A stretch of DNA of 64,000 nucleotides from the NCBI RefSeq assembly GCF_001310225.1, contig NZ_CP012898.1:3038001-3102000 (forward strand), written 5' to 3'. Below the pieces are notes generated by a model. It saw nothing but the letters and a program-made list of their open reading frames with translations, was not told where the DNA came from and did no database searches. Origin of the DNA: Pseudalgibacter alginicilyticus (GTDB lineage: Bacteria; Bacteroidota; Bacteroidia; Flavobacteriales; Flavobacteriaceae). Positions 9,023 through 18,152 of the stretch are shown here, piece by piece. The position numbers were made by a program, and so were the translations under genes. Every line of letters begins with the position of its first letter. Within the stretch, counting starts at the first letter, position 1.

Positions 9023-10630
9023 ATGCAAAAGAAAATAATGAAAGTAAATGAAGCAGATAATGTTGCGGTTGCTTTGGTAAACTTGGTAGAAGGAGAAACT
9101 ATTTCTTTTCAAGGGCAATATATCAAGGTGTTATCTGATATAAAATCTAAGCATAAAATAGCTTTAAATAGATTTGAATCAGGAGACAGGATTCTTATGT
9201 ATGGTGTATTAGTAGGTTCTGCTACTAAAATTATTGAAAAAGGAGATGTTTTAACTACTGAAAACGTAAAACACTTAAGTGAAAAAGTTTATGGAAGAAA
9301 TGATAGCCCTAATTGGATTGCTCCTAATGTTGATAAATGGAAAGGTAAAAAATTTTTAGGCTATCACAGAGAGGATGGACAAGTAGGAACAGAAAATGTG
9401 TGGTTGTTTTTTCCATTGGTATTTTGTGAAAACCGTAATATTGAAATTTTAAAAGAAATTTTTGAAAAGGAACTTTTAAAACAAAGAATAAGTTCTCATC
9501 AATTGCTGCTTCGTTCTTTAGTTAGTGGAAAAGAAGAAATTGACGAAGCATCGTTGTTTACAGATGTTTTTGACAATATAGATGTGAAATTTATAACCCA
9601 TCCGGGAGGATGTGGAGGAATTCGTCAAGACTCTGAAAGTTTAGCTAAGTTATTAGCAGGCTACGTTAATAATCCTAATGTTGCTGGTGTTACAGTGTTA
9701 AGTTTAGGGTGTCAAAATCTTCAAATTGATGTATTTAAAGAAGCGTTGAAAATAATCAATCCAAATTTAAAGAAACCTATTCTCATTTTTGAACAACAAC
9801 AAATAGGGACAGTAGATGAAATGTTGTCTGTAATTGTTAAGGAGTCTTTTGAATGTATAAAAAAAGCGAATAATATTAAGCGAGAACCAGCTCCTTTATC
9901 TAAACTTAAAGTAGGTTTAGAATGCGGAGGCTCTGATGGGTTTTCAGGAATATCAGCAAATCCTACATTAGGTGCTGTGTCAGATTTATTAGTAGCGCTT
10001 AATGGTACAGCTGTATTAGCTGAATTTCCTGAATTATGTGGCGTTGAACAAGAATTGGTGAATCGTTGTGTTGAAGATGAAAAAGGAGACAAGTTTTTAA
10101 AACTAATGAAAGCTTTTGAAAAATCAGTTGTAGATGCTGGATCTGGATTTGATATGAATCCTTCTCCTGGGAATATTAAAGATGGTTTAATTACAGACGC
10201 TATGAAATCTGCAGGAGCCGCTAAAAAAGGAGGAGCATCACCTGTTCAAGACGTATTAGACTATGGTGAGTATATTACTAAACCAGGATTGAATTTGTTG
10301 TGTACACCAGGCAATGATGTAGAAAGTACAACCGCTTTAGTAGGTTCAGGGGTTAATCTTGTATTGTTTACTACAGGTTTAGGAACCCCAACAGGTAATC
10401 CTATAGCGCCTGTAATAAAAGTAGCTTCAAGTACAGAACTTCAAGCTCGTATGCCAGATATTATTGACATTGAAACTGGTGCTGTTGTAAGAGGTGAAAA
10501 AACCATAGAGGAAATGGCTGATGAAATGCTTGGGTTCATAATAGAGGTAGCAAGTGGTAGGGTGAAAACTAAAGCAAAATTATTAAACCAAAATGATTTT
10601 ATACCTTGGAGACGAGGAGTGTCTTTGTAG
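9023..10630 (+). CDS. uxaA: Altronate dehydratase
   Basis: This 535-residue enzyme dehydrates D-altronate to 2-keto-3-deoxygluconate (EC 4.2.1.7). It has the two-part architecture of UxaA. An N-terminal SAF-like domain (about 1-95) is followed by the catalytic domain with FITHPGGCGGIRQDSE, LGCQNLQ, LECGGSDGFSGISANPTLG and GTPTGNPIAPVIKV; the conserved Cys residues fit its iron dependence. It is the last gene of the operon and is followed by a terminator. No KDG kinase or KDPG aldolase follows, so those steps must be encoded elsewhere. Confidence 0.95.
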   Translation: MQKKIMKVNEADNVAVALVNLVEGETISFQGQYIKVLSDIKSKHKIALNRFESGDRILMYGVLVGSATKIIEKGDVLTTENVKHLSEKVYGRNDSPNWIAPNVDKWKGKKFLGYHREDGQVGTENVWLFFPLVFCENRNIEILKEIFEKELLKQRISSHQLLLRSLVSGKEEIDEASLFTDVFDNIDVKFITHPGGCGGIRQDSESLAKLLAGYVNNPNVAGVTVLSLGCQNLQIDVFKEALKIINPNLKKPILIFEQQQIGTVDEMLSVIVKESFECIKKANNIKREPAPLSKLKVGLECGGSDGFSGISANPTLGAVSDLLVALNGTAVLAEFPELCGVEQELVNRCVEDEKGDKFLKLMKAFEKSVVDAGSGFDMNPSPGNIKDGLITDAMKSAGAAKKGGASPVQDVLDYGEYITKPGLNLLCTPGNDVESTTALVGSGVNLVLFTTGLGTPTGNPIAPVIKVASSTELQARMPDIIDIETGAVVRGEKTIEEMADEMLGFIIEVASGRVKTKAKLLNQNDFIPWRRGVSL

Positions 10631-10657
10631 CATAGAAATGGTTAAGATTAATAGTGT

Positions 10658-10689
10658 AAAAAAGTCAAGGTTATGGTCTTGGCTTTTTT
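10658..10689 (+). terminator. Terminator of the uxa operon
   Basis: AAAAAAGTCAAG pairs with CTTGGCTTTTTT (one G-U pair), ending in T-rich sequence 28 bp after the uxaA stop and before the convergent lacI gene. Confidence 0.75.
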
Positions 10690-10713
10690 ATTAAATTCAT
10701 GGGTTGATCTAAT

Positions 10714-11733
10714 TTAAGCATCAGATTTTAAAGATGATTTTCTTATTATTAATTTAGGCTTTAGTATAATTCTTTTTTCAATTTTAAATTTATTATTCAT
10801 TTGTTCTAAAAAAACTTGAGCAGCCATTTTTCCCATTTCAAGTGGAGATTGATCAATAGATGTTATAGATAGTTCCATGAATTTGGTAAATGGTTCGTTA
10901 CTAAAGCCAACAACACAAAAATCTTTAGGAACTTTAATTCCTTGTGATTTTAGCTCTTGAATGGCTCCTAATGCACTAAAATCACTTGATGAAAAAAGCC
11001 CATCTGGAGGTGTTTTCATTTTTAGCAATGATTTCATTGCTTTTGCGCCTTTAGTAATATCGCTTTTTATTTGAATGATATAATCTTCATTTAACTCTAT
11101 ACCATTATCCTCTAACGCTTGTTTATACCCTAAATACCTGTCTTTAAATATATCAATGTTATGACTTCCAGTATAATGTGCTATATGTTTACAGCCTTGG
11201 TTAATTAAATGTTTTGTTGCTTGATATCCCCCTTCAAAATCATCAATGGTCACAGAGCTAACACCCTCCATATTGTGTCTTCTATCAAAAAATATAAGTG
11301 GAATATTCTTTTTGATAACCCGGTTAAAATGGTTGGACTCTATGTTTGATTTTGTAATAGACATTAAAACACCATCTACCTGGGCGTTTAATAGAGTGTC
11401 TATATTTTCAATTTCTTTAGCATTCTCTTCATGAGTCTGGCAAATAATTACTTGGTAACCAAAAGGTGAAAGTTCATCTTCAATTCCTCTAATGATTGAG
11501 GCGAAAAAATTACTGTCTATACGAGGAACAATAACACCTACATTATAACTTTTTCCACTTTTTAGAGCTTGAGCAAGTTTGTTTTGTTCATAATTCATTT
11601 TAGCAGCAGTTTCTAATACAAGTTCTTTTGTAGCCGCACTAATTTTAGGATTATTGTTTAGTGCTCTTGAAACTGTAGCTGCTGTAATGTTCAGCTTTTT
11701 TGCGATATCATAAATAGTTGTCTTTTTTCCCAT
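10714..11733 (-). CDS. LacI family transcriptional regulator, likely the pectin/uronate repressor
   Basis: This protein of 339 residues from the ATG at 11733 is preferred over an in-frame TTG at 11742. The N-terminal helix-turn-helix is TIYDIAKKLNITAATVSRAL, followed by the hinge helix (NKLAQALKSGKS) that inserts into a central CG. A periplasmic-binding-protein-like effector domain follows (VGVIVPRIDSNFFASIIRGIEDEL, then SSDFSALGAIQELKSQGIKVP). It sits between the uxa operon and the divergent pectate lyase, whose promoter carries one of six copies of the palindrome TGTAATCGATTACA (12/14 here). It is therefore the best candidate to bind that operator and to release it on a pectin-derived sugar acid. 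This is inference from context. Confidence 0.88.
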   Translation of the reverse strand: MGKKTTIYDIAKKLNITAATVSRALNNNPKISAATKELVLETAAKMNYEQNKLAQALKSGKSYNVGVIVPRIDSNFFASIIRGIEDELSPFGYQVIICQTHEENAKEIENIDTLLNAQVDGVLMSITKSNIESNHFNRVIKKNIPLIFFDRRHNMEGVSSVTIDDFEGGYQATKHLINQGCKHIAHYTGSHNIDIFKDRYLGYKQALEDNGIELNEDYIIQIKSDITKGAKAMKSLLKMKTPPDGLFSSSDFSALGAIQELKSQGIKVPKDFCVVGFSNEPFTKFMELSITSIDQSPLEMGKMAAQVFLEQMNNKFKIEKRIILKPKLIIRKSSLKSDA

Positions 11734-11796
11734 AATAACCAATAATACAAAGTAGTAATTAGATTCAACAAAAGTAATATTTTTTGTATTTATATT

Positions 11797-11826
11797 TTGC
11801 TTATCGGATATTAATAATTAATATTG
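11797..11826 (+). promoter_or_regulatory. Promoter of the PL10 pectate lyase gene
   Basis: TTG at 11797-11799, exactly 19 bp, then TAATATTG at 11819-11826, one mismatch from TAnnTTTG. The operator begins at the next base and the ATG lies about 30 bp downstream. Confidence 0.7.
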
Positions 11827-11840
11827 ATTAATCGATTACA
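11827..11840 (+). promoter_or_regulatory. LacI-type operator, pectate lyase promoter
   Basis: ATTAATCGATTACA matches 12 of 14 positions of the TGTAATCGATTACA palindrome. The core TAATCGATTA is intact. It abuts the -7 box and lies in the lacI/pectate lyase divergent region, so it could also affect lacI transcription. Confidence 0.75.
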
Positions 11841-11855
11841 TCTCTGTTAAATAGT

Positions 11856-13097
11856 ATGAAAATGAATAAAAAAATAAAAATTATATTATTGTTTCTATGT
11901 TCTTTTATAGTTTACAACTCTTATGGAAGTGATTTAAGTGTTGCTCATGCATATCGGTACGCTGTAATGAAAAAAGCTAAGGGTAGTGATATTTTGTTGT
12001 TGGGTGAAGTTTTTGAAAATAACAACAGCTTAGAATCAAGGATTTATGAGTCATTTTTGTTTGACGAAAAGAGAATTGTTATAGCTAAAATATCTTCTCA
12101 TATAAACAAGGAGAAAATACGTGCAAAAGGCTTTTGTTCTTCAATAATTTCAGATTTAAAAGCAGAAAATATATTATTGTGGCAGCGTAACAATGGTGGT
12201 TGGCCAAAAGAACCCCACAATAATTTTTCTGGATACAATAGGGCGCAAACAGAAAAAGAGAAGGTATTAGCTCTGAGTACTAAAAATAGTACAGATACAA
12301 CCATTGATAATAATCATACAGTAGGCGAGATCAAATATCTATTAAAGGCTTATAAATTAACTAATAATATTAATTATTTAACAGGTGCTATTAAAGGTGT
12401 AGATTACCTTTTGGTAGCCCAATATGACAATGGGGGCTGGCCACAATATTATCCAGATAAAAGTGCTTATAGGCATCAGATAACTTTTAATGATAATGCC
12501 ATGGTTAATGTAATGAATTTAATGTGGGATATTTCAAAAGGGATTAATAATACAGATGTTCTTGATGTTAAATATAAAGAAAAAGCAATCAATGCATTTG
12601 CAAAAGGAATTGATATTATATTACAAACTCAGATAAGTATAGATGGAAAAAAAACAGGTTGGTGTGCACAATATGATGAAGTGACATTATTACCAGCATT
12701 GGCAAGGTCTTATGAATTACCTTCTATAAGTGGTTCCGAATCTGTAGGTATTGTTAGGGTGCTTATGCTTGTTGAAAACCCTTCATTTGAAATTATACAT
12801 TCTATACATTCTGCCGTTGATTGGTTTAATAAGGTTAAGATTAAAGATTTAGGTATACAAAAAACTTTTAATCCTGAGGATATGAAAGTAGTATCAAAAC
12901 CAGGAAATATTATGTGGGCTCGTTTTTATGATTTAAAAACACAACAGCCTTTTTTTTCAGGAAGGGATGGTGTTAAAAAAAACACATTAGCTGAAATAGA
13001 GATTGAAAGACGAGTTGGGTATGCTTGGTACGTTAAAGGTCCTAATAAATTGATAGGGACTCAATATACTAAATGGAAGTCTAAACATGGATTGTAG
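11856..13097 (+). CDS. Pectate lyase, PL10 family
   Basis: This 413-residue protein is predicted to be secreted (N-terminal hydrophobic stretch at about 6-24; an alternative ATG is two codons in). It matches the PelA/Pel-15E family PL10, an (alpha/alpha) toroid that cleaves polygalacturonate by beta-elimination using calcium. Visible family segments are NNGGWPKEP, DNNHTVGEIKYLLKAY, QYDNGGWPQYYPDKSAYRHQITFNDNAM (quoted in part as DNGGWPQYYP and ITFNDNAM), YELPSISGSESVGI and the C-terminal FFSGRDGVKK, which carries the Arg-Asp pair of the active site. The first ~90 residues before NNGGWP resemble the usual PL10 lead-in helices. It is divergent from lacI and under the shared operator. Confidence 0.88.
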   Translation: MKMNKKIKIILLFLCSFIVYNSYGSDLSVAHAYRYAVMKKAKGSDILLLGEVFENNNSLESRIYESFLFDEKRIVIAKISSHINKEKIRAKGFCSSIISDLKAENILLWQRNNGGWPKEPHNNFSGYNRAQTEKEKVLALSTKNSTDTTIDNNHTVGEIKYLLKAYKLTNNINYLTGAIKGVDYLLVAQYDNGGWPQYYPDKSAYRHQITFNDNAMVNVMNLMWDISKGINNTDVLDVKYKEKAINAFAKGIDIILQTQISIDGKKTGWCAQYDEVTLLPALARSYELPSISGSESVGIVRVLMLVENPSFEIIHSIHSAVDWFNKVKIKDLGIQKTFNPEDMKVVSKPGNIMWARFYDLKTQQPFFSGRDGVKKNTLAEIEIERRVGYAWYVKGPNKLIGTQYTKWKSKHGL

Positions 13098-13161
13098 GTT
13101 TTTAATATATGATTTTCATTACTTTGCACTCTTTTAGTTATGTAGGTATAAAAAGAAATAA

Positions 13162-14001
13162 TTAATTGGATGTTATGTTGAGTTCTTGTAAACCTATATA
13201 AACTAATTTAGCAACTTCTGTAGCTCCTTCAGATTGAAAATGAGTATTATCACTTAAGCCGTCAGGGTAAGCTTCATAAGTATCAGGCGGAAGATTCATA
13301 AAGTATTTTTGAGTCACGTATTCTTTGCCTGTTTTAGTAAAGAAATCTTTTGATTTTTTATTTAAATCAATAAGCATAACATCTAATTCTTTGGCAACAT
13401 CTTTAGGGGCCTTCCCGTATTCACCGTGAACATCACCAAGTATACCGTCTTGCCATGATTTATTTATAGCTACTGGAGTTAATATTATAGGTATAGCACC
13501 TTTGTCTCTAGTTTGATTTACAAAAAGCCTTAAAAATTCTTTATAACCTTTAATATCTACATAACGGTCTATTTTATTAGAGGATGCATCATTATGTCCA
13601 AATTGCATCATCACTATGTCATCTTTTTTAAGACTTTGATACACTGAGCGCCATCGACCTTCTTGAAAAAACGAACGTGTGCTACGCCCCCCTCGAGCCC
13701 TATTGTCAACATAGACACTGTCGTTTTTAATAATATTTCTTAGTTTTAACAAACTATCAGATTGCATGAACTGTTGAAAAACTTGCCCCCAACCTGTTAT
13801 GGGATATTTTTTTTTAATATAATCTTCTTTAGAATCATAATAGCTAATATAATCGGCCATAGTGGAATCACCAATTAGATATAGTGTTGTGAAAAATGTG
13901 TGTTCTTGATCTTTTGGTTTATCGTCATTTTTTTTTACGTTACAAGATAAATTAGTAAATAAAAGAGTTAATAATATTATAGCAATGGTTATTTTTTTCA
14001 T
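13162..14001 (-). CDS. Rhamnogalacturonan acetylesterase, CE12-like SGNH lipoprotein
   Basis: This 279-residue lipoprotein has lipobox cysteine at residue 20 (FTNLSC). The SGNH blocks are complete: GDST (Ser46), the Gly block GGRS (104-107), FGHND (Asn137) and DNTH (Asp251, His254). It is expected to remove O-acetyl groups from the rhamnogalacturonan I backbone so that lyases and hydrolases can act. It is the third gene after GH28 and GH105 on the same strand (gap of 44 bp to GH105), so it probably belongs to that operon. A second, non-lipidated paralogue is at 34423. Confidence 0.88.
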   Translation of the reverse strand: MKKITIAIILLTLLFTNLSCNVKKNDDKPKDQEHTFFTTLYLIGDSTMADYISYYDSKEDYIKKKYPITGWGQVFQQFMQSDSLLKLRNIIKNDSVYVDNRARGGRSTRSFFQEGRWRSVYQSLKKDDIVMMQFGHNDASSNKIDRYVDIKGYKEFLRLFVNQTRDKGAIPIILTPVAINKSWQDGILGDVHGEYGKAPKDVAKELDVMLIDLNKKSKDFFTKTGKEYVTQKYFMNLPPDTYEAYPDGLSDNTHFQSEGATEVAKLVYIGLQELNITSN

Positions 14002-14045
14002 AATATATAGATGGGCCTTGTAAGTATGTATATTGGTTTGAAAAT

Positions 14046-15293
14046 TTATTTATTGAGTTCTAAAGCCGCTAATATAAAAGGACCGGTAGCCTTAGGGTCG
14101 TTTGAACGAATAATTTCATTTACGTAATATTCAAATGAACCATCTCTATAAGGTTTACCTCCTAATCCTGCAACTCCACAACATTTGTTAATATTTACCA
14201 ATCCATTTTCTTCTACTGAAATTAAATTGTTTATTAAACCATTAAAAGCTTTTTCTGCAGTTTTTTGATATTTTTTAGGGAGATAGCCTTTATTGACCCC
14301 TTTGGCAAAAGTATAAGTAAACATAGCTGTTCCTGAGGCTTCTAAATAATTTCCTTTTCTATTTCCTTGATCTAAAACTTGCCACCATAAACCAGATTTA
14401 TCTTGTACTTTGTTTAAAGCTTCAGCATATAGATTTAGGTAATTTATTATGCGTTCTCTTCCAGGATGGTTTAATGGTAAAAAATCTAATACATCTACCA
14501 TTGCCATGCCGTACCATCCCATACCTCTTGACCAAAAATGTTTTGAATTTCCTGTTTTTTTGTTAGCCCATTGTTCTTGCTTGCTTTCATCCCAACCATG
14601 GTAAAGCAAGCCTGATTCTTTATCAAAACTATGTTTTTGAATTAAATCAAATTGATGCACAACATCTTCATAAATTTTAAATTTAATACTTTCATTATTA
14701 ATATATGTTTTTGCATATTGCGCATGAAACGGCTCTGCCATGTATAGCCCATCTAACCACATTTGATATGGGTATATTTTTTTATGCCAATAACCACCAT
14801 TGGAAGTTTTTGGTTGTGTTTCCATTTGGTTATTTAATGTTTCTGCGGCCGTTAAGAATCGTTTTTCTTTTGTTTTTGGATATAAATACAATAAAATATC
14901 ACCAGACTTAATCATGTCTAAATTTTTATTTGAATATTTATAAGTTAATATGCCACCCATACTATCTATCATTTTGTTAGCGTACTGATAGATATAATCA
15001 AAGTAAAGTTGTTTTTTCGTTTTTTCGTAAACTTTAGCAGAAGCAGATAATACAAGTCCTGGGGTATAACTCCAATGTGGTGCTTTTTTAAAATCTAAAA
15101 GTGAGGCATCGGGAAAGCGTTGCATCTCTGAAAGCAGCATCCTTTCTGACCATTTTAAATTTTCAGGAATAATATTTTTTACGTTATTGTTTTGTAATAT
15201 AGACTTTTGATGAGTTATGTTGTTTTTACAGCCTGTTATTATAATTAGAAATGCTATAAAATATAGCGGGTTAAGTATTATTGATTTTTTCAT
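14046..15293 (-). CDS. Unsaturated rhamnogalacturonyl hydrolase, GH105 family
   Basis: This 415-residue protein starts at ATG 15293; the further upstream in-frame start would only lengthen the signal. It is a lipoprotein (FLIIITGC). The fold is the (alpha/alpha)6 barrel of GH88/GH105. The hallmark segment SRGMGWYGMAMVDVLDFLP is present, with further matches at YPYQMWLDGLYMAEPF (containing a catalytic Asp candidate) and YLEASGTAMFTYTFAKGV. GH105 enzymes release the unsaturated uronyl residue left by pectin and rhamnogalacturonan lyases, via hydration of the double bond. It lies 116 bp after the GH28 gene in the operon. Confidence 0.9.
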   Translation of the reverse strand: MKKSIILNPLYFIAFLIIITGCKNNITHQKSILQNNNVKNIIPENLKWSERMLLSEMQRFPDASLLDFKKAPHWSYTPGLVLSASAKVYEKTKKQLYFDYIYQYANKMIDSMGGILTYKYSNKNLDMIKSGDILLYLYPKTKEKRFLTAAETLNNQMETQPKTSNGGYWHKKIYPYQMWLDGLYMAEPFHAQYAKTYINNESIKFKIYEDVVHQFDLIQKHSFDKESGLLYHGWDESKQEQWANKKTGNSKHFWSRGMGWYGMAMVDVLDFLPLNHPGRERIINYLNLYAEALNKVQDKSGLWWQVLDQGNRKGNYLEASGTAMFTYTFAKGVNKGYLPKKYQKTAEKAFNGLINNLISVEENGLVNINKCCGVAGLGGKPYRDGSFEYYVNEIIRSNDPKATGPFILAALELNK

Positions 15294-15409
15294 AATTTTT
15301 AAATTCATTTAAATATTCTGCCCTTGTATTTTCTGCTTTCCCAATTGTTTTTGTTTTCAATATTGGCAATAACTTATAGATTTAAACTCAATTTTTTTGA
15401 ATAAGTGTA

Positions 15410-16828
15410 TTAATATTGCTTTCCGTTTATAAATGTATTTTTAAATGTAATAGGCTCAGAATTTTCAATAGATAATGGTGTTTTTGCACCTTTAATGGTT
15501 ACATTAGTAAGTGTTACATTTTCAACAGGACTTTGTTCTCTACCTTTTATAAGTATGCCATATTTACCACTGTTTTCTACTTGAATATCTTCTAAATGAA
15601 TGTTTTTTATTGAAGGGATAAAGTCTCCTTCTTGATTGGCATAAATAGCATAATATGTGTTTATACGTAAGAAGGCTTCTTTTATTTGTCCAACTTGAAC
15701 GTTTTTAACATACAGGTTCTCCACAAATCCACCTCTTAATGTGTTGGTCTTAATACGAATAGCTCGATCTAAGTTAGGACTGTCCATTTTGCAATTTCTT
15801 ACAAATACATTTTTAACTCCTGCTGAAATTTCGCTACCAATAACAACACCGCCATGACCGTCTATCATATGACAATTTTCAATAACTATATTTTCACTAA
15901 CGATGTTTACGCTTCTACCATCATTATTTCTTCCTGATTTGATAGCAATACAATCATCACCTGTATTAAATGTGCAATTTGTTATATGAACATTTTTAGA
16001 ATATTCTGGGTCACAGCCATCGTTATTTGGCCCATGGCTATTTACTATTACACTATCAACTCGAACATAATTACATTTTATGGGGTGTATTACCCAAAAC
16101 GGAGCATTTGTAAAAGTTACACCTTGCAGTAGCACATTTTCGCACTCAAAAGGTTCAAAAAAATTAGGTCTTAATTGATAGCCATCACCAAAAACACGTT
16201 CAGATACTGGTATACCTTTTTCATTCATCATTCTTAATCTTGGTAAATTGATTGAATCATGTTGGCTCAAAGAGCCTTCTTCATATCCATAAGTGTTTTT
16301 CCCTACCCAAGGCCACCAGTTTGTATTGTTTGCTTGACCATCAAAAGTACCTTTGCCTGTTACTGCTATATTTTTTTGTTTATAAGCATAAATCAGAGGC
16401 GAGTAATTCATTAGTTCAGTTCCTTCAAAAGATGTATGTACAACAGGTAAGTAAGCTTTTTTATCTGTTGTAAAAAGTACGATGGCCCCCTCTTCTAAAT
16501 GCAAATTTACATTGCTTTTTAAGTGTATAGGACCAGTTAAGAATTGACCATTAGGTATGAGAACTTTTCCTCCTCCTGCTTGCGTACAACTTTCAATGGC
16601 TTTTTTAATTGCTGTAGAATTATTAGTCTTTCCATCTCCTTTAGCACCAAAATCTATAATATTAAATACGTTATTTGGGAATTTTAATTCTTTTATTTCT
16701 TCAATAATTTCGTCTGCTTTATCAAAATTATTGATTACTTCTGTTTTAGGATTCTTGTTTTTACATGAATTAAAGAAAAAAACAAAAGCTGAAAGAATTA
16801 GGATTGGAAATAAGGTTTTATTTTTCAT
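15410..16828 (-). CDS. Polygalacturonase, GH28 family lipoprotein
   Basis: This protein of 472 residues starts from ATG 16828. The longer in-frame start at 16858 would overlap the operator and is rejected. It has a lipobox at FFFNSC (Cys22), then a right-handed beta-helix. All four GH28 motifs are present: NND (268-270), GDD (290-292), GHG (324-326) and RIK (358-360), so it should be an active inverting hydrolase on galacturonan-type chains. An N-terminal segment FNIIDFGAKGDGKTNN marks the start of the fold. It is the first gene of the GH28-GH105-CE12 operon and is under the LacI-type operator. Confidence 0.92.
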   Translation of the reverse strand: MKNKTLFPILILSAFVFFFNSCKNKNPKTEVINNFDKADEIIEEIKELKFPNNVFNIIDFGAKGDGKTNNSTAIKKAIESCTQAGGGKVLIPNGQFLTGPIHLKSNVNLHLEEGAIVLFTTDKKAYLPVVHTSFEGTELMNYSPLIYAYKQKNIAVTGKGTFDGQANNTNWWPWVGKNTYGYEEGSLSQHDSINLPRLRMMNEKGIPVSERVFGDGYQLRPNFFEPFECENVLLQGVTFTNAPFWVIHPIKCNYVRVDSVIVNSHGPNNDGCDPEYSKNVHITNCTFNTGDDCIAIKSGRNNDGRSVNIVSENIVIENCHMIDGHGGVVIGSEISAGVKNVFVRNCKMDSPNLDRAIRIKTNTLRGGFVENLYVKNVQVGQIKEAFLRINTYYAIYANQEGDFIPSIKNIHLEDIQVENSGKYGILIKGREQSPVENVTLTNVTIKGAKTPLSIENSEPITFKNTFINGKQY

Positions 16829-16841
16829 ATTTATATTTTTA

Positions 16842-16855
16842 TGTAATCGATTGCT
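16842..16855 (-). promoter_or_regulatory. LacI-type operator, GH28 operon
   Basis: Read on the minus strand the site is AGCAATCGATTACA, 12 of 14 positions of the palindrome. It follows the -7 box directly and ends 13 bp before the GH28 ATG. Confidence 0.75.
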
Positions 16856-16863
16856 CAAATATA
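16856..16863 (-). promoter_or_regulatory. -7 box of the GH28-GH105-CE12 operon
   Basis: TATATTTG on the minus strand is a perfect TAnnTTTG. No clear TTG lies 19 bp upstream, so the -33 element is weak. The 16864-17160 stretch between the two divergent promoters shows no gene. Confidence 0.65.
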
Positions 16864-17160
16864 GGTATTTTTTAAATGTCTTTAAAAATCATTCTGATTT
16901 TAATATTAATAATCTTTAATTTTAGCTGTATATAGACTCTAATACTTGTTTTATATTAATTTATTAATACTTGTAATGCCAACTGTGTATTCTTAACTAA
17001 AGTTAACTTTTTTTAATGGTGAATTTGATTTCTCTCGTTTATTAACGTTTTTCTATTCTTAGTATCCTAATATTAGTGGTTTAGATTTTGATTTGTCTGA
17101 TTTTGTGGTGAGTATTGAATATAATTTATGAATTAATTACAGTGATTAAAAAAAAACACT

Positions 17161-17168
17161 TATATTTG
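17161..17168 (+). promoter_or_regulatory. -7 box of the T9SS-sorted protein gene
   Basis: TATATTTG, a perfect TAnnTTTG, is followed at once by an operator. No obvious -33 TTG is present. The ATG is 40 bp downstream. Confidence 0.65.
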
Positions 17169-17182
17169 AGTAATCGATTACA
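17169..17182 (+). promoter_or_regulatory. LacI-type operator, T9SS-sorted protein gene
   Basis: AGTAATCGATTACA matches 13 of 14 positions of the palindrome and abuts the -7 box, the same geometry as at the other pectin promoters. Confidence 0.8.
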
Positions 17183-17207
17183 TTATTATAATTTAAAACA
17201 TTACAAA

Positions 17208-18137
17208 ATGAAAAAACAACTACTTTTACTTATCGTATTAATGTTAAGTTTTACAACAGCACTCGAGGCACAAATCAAAGTATGGGATTTAGCCGGTGAA
17301 CAATTAGGAGCGGGTTACACGAATATGTTAACGACAAATGATTTGAATGACATATTTCATAATGGTATTACCTATGGAAATTCTGGGCTATCAATGGCTG
17401 CAGGTACTTTTGTTATTAATTCTAGTGAGCCTGGAATCAGTTATGTTACAACATCTGCCAATCAAGACAGGATTAGAACCAATAATACAACACAAACAAG
17501 ATATGATGAATCAGCTGTTCCTGGTCCAGCAGCAGAAGCTCCTTATACTAATGGCACAACTAATTATGTAGGCGGAATCTATGCAAATGGTACAGGAAAT
17601 CATGGAAGACGTCATTTATTATTAGATTTAGTGTCTGGTGATAAAATAACTGTTATAATGTCACTGCAATCTACTGGTGGTGCTACAGAGGGAACATTTA
17701 CTGTTAGGGATCCTTTAGATGTAGATGTGGTTTATGGTCCTTATGATACAACACCTGATTATTATGGTGCTTATGCAATACATATTGAAGCGGCCACTAC
17801 TGGTGCCTATAAATTATACACAACAGAAAATAAAGCTAAATTTTATAGAGTTTATGATGATTATGTTACCATGACAGGTATTCCAGATATAAATGGAGAA
17901 GCGCTTTCTGTTAAAAACATGTCTCATGTAACTACAGATTTACATGCGGCTGGAGATAGAGTGTATGTATCAAATGTAAAATCAAATACAGAAATTAAAA
18001 TATATAGCATTACAGGTGTTTTAGTTAAAGCATTTAAAACAAATATCGATACAGACTTTAGTTTTAAATCAGGTTTATATATTGCAACAGTAAAGACTTT
18101 TGAAGGTCAAAAATCAATTAAATTATTATTAAATTAA
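17208..18137 (+). CDS. Secreted protein of unknown function with T9SS C-terminal sorting domain
   Basis: This protein of 309 residues starts from ATG 17208; an upstream in-frame extension would run through the operator. A signal peptide (MKKQLLLLIVLMLSF, cleaved near LEAQ) precedes about 220 residues of Gly/Thr/Tyr-rich beta sequence with no enzyme motif I can recognise. The last ~75 residues (VKSNTEIKIYSITG through GLYIATVKTFEGQKSIKLLL) match the type A sorting domain recognised by the type IX secretion system, so the protein is exported to the surface or medium. A promoter with the shared pectin operator drives it and a strong hairpin follows, so it looks monocistronic. A carbohydrate-binding role is plausible but unproven. 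Confidence 0.75.
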   Translation: MKKQLLLLIVLMLSFTTALEAQIKVWDLAGEQLGAGYTNMLTTNDLNDIFHNGITYGNSGLSMAAGTFVINSSEPGISYVTTSANQDRIRTNNTTQTRYDESAVPGPAAEAPYTNGTTNYVGGIYANGTGNHGRRHLLLDLVSGDKITVIMSLQSTGGATEGTFTVRDPLDVDVVYGPYDTTPDYYGAYAIHIEAATTGAYKLYTTENKAKFYRVYDDYVTMTGIPDINGEALSVKNMSHVTTDLHAAGDRVYVSNVKSNTEIKIYSITGVLVKAFKTNIDTDFSFKSGLYIATVKTFEGQKSIKLLLN

Positions 18138-18152
18138 TTAGTTAATATATTT

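Noticed and set aside
9721-10092. 123-codon minus-strand frame inside uxaA
   Set aside because: Antisense to the strongly conserved catalytic domain of altronate dehydratase; low-complexity Ser-rich product.
16557-16919. 120-codon plus-strand frame opposite the GH28 gene
   Set aside because: It is a shadow of the GH28 lipoprotein signal and overlaps the operator and promoter; no recognisable protein features.
17115-17207. N-terminal extension of the T9SS-sorted protein
   Set aside because: It would be translated through the -7 box and operator and would hide the signal peptide starting at 17208.
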